Below are positions 5,576 through 5,631 of a DNA stretch of 5,631 nucleotides, one piece after another. The position numbers and the translations under genes are program-made. The stretch is from positions 1-5,631 of the forward strand of contig QMOL01000208.1 of NCBI GenBank assembly GCA_003648225.1, in the 5' to 3' direction. A model generated the notes under the pieces. The model did no database searches, had not been told where the DNA came from, and saw only the letters and a list, made by a program, of their open reading frames with translations. Source of the DNA: Chlamydiota bacterium (GTDB lineage: Bacteria > Auribacterota > UBA3054 > B51-G9). The first letter of the stretch is position 1. Each line of letters starts with the position of its first letter.

Positions 5576-5631
5576 AAAATTAACCACACTGCGAAAAATA
5601 AAATTATGTATCTGCAAAGATGGCTAACTCC

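Overview
The window is AT-rich bacterial DNA. A four-gene operon on the + strand (263-4270) encodes a lipoprotein and a complete binding-protein-dependent ABC importer. It converges on queC on the - strand (4705-5379). Both ends hold promoter regions. No marker gene fixes the taxon. The lipoprotein with a DUF1080/LamG-like jelly-roll domain and the repeat-rich spacers remind me of Planctomycetota (Phycisphaerae-type) or related environmental genomes, but this is a low-confidence impression. The promoters match the ordinary sigma-70 consensus.

Layout. Bases 1-171 contain no gene I can support, only small inverted repeats. A near-perfect sigma-70 promoter (TTGACA, 17 bp, TATAAT) at 172-200 should drive the operon: lipoprotein (263-982), extracellular solute-binding protein (979-1995), fused two-domain permease (1995-3587) and ATPase (3590-4270). 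The first two junctions overlap by 4 and 1 bases, and the third leaves 2 bases between stop and start. Translation of the four genes is therefore probably coupled. The family is the iron(III)/thiamine/phosphonate-type importer group. The binding protein lacks the paired tyrosines of classical ferric-binding proteins, and the ATPase stops right after its nucleotide-binding core, so the substrate is open.

The 434-base convergent spacer (4271-4704) has no gene but much structure. It holds three tandem heptamers running through the ATPase stop codon, a roughly 100-base tract with one continuous 7-base register, two related GC-rich hairpins, an AT hairpin, and a 60-base element. That element is made of two 19-base hairpins, each preceded by GTAG on its own strand and facing each other, which is the architecture of an inverted REP pair (BIME) recognised by RAYT/TnpA-REP transposases. 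One of its arms also looks like the intrinsic terminator of queC.

The right end (5380-5631) is a divergent promoter region. A sigma-70 promoter reads left into queC and has a palindromic operator-like site inside it. A second strong promoter reads right, out of the window, with an inverted repeat at its expected start point. The queC product makes preQ0, the precursor of queuosine and other 7-deazaguanines. Nothing in the sequence links it functionally to the importer.
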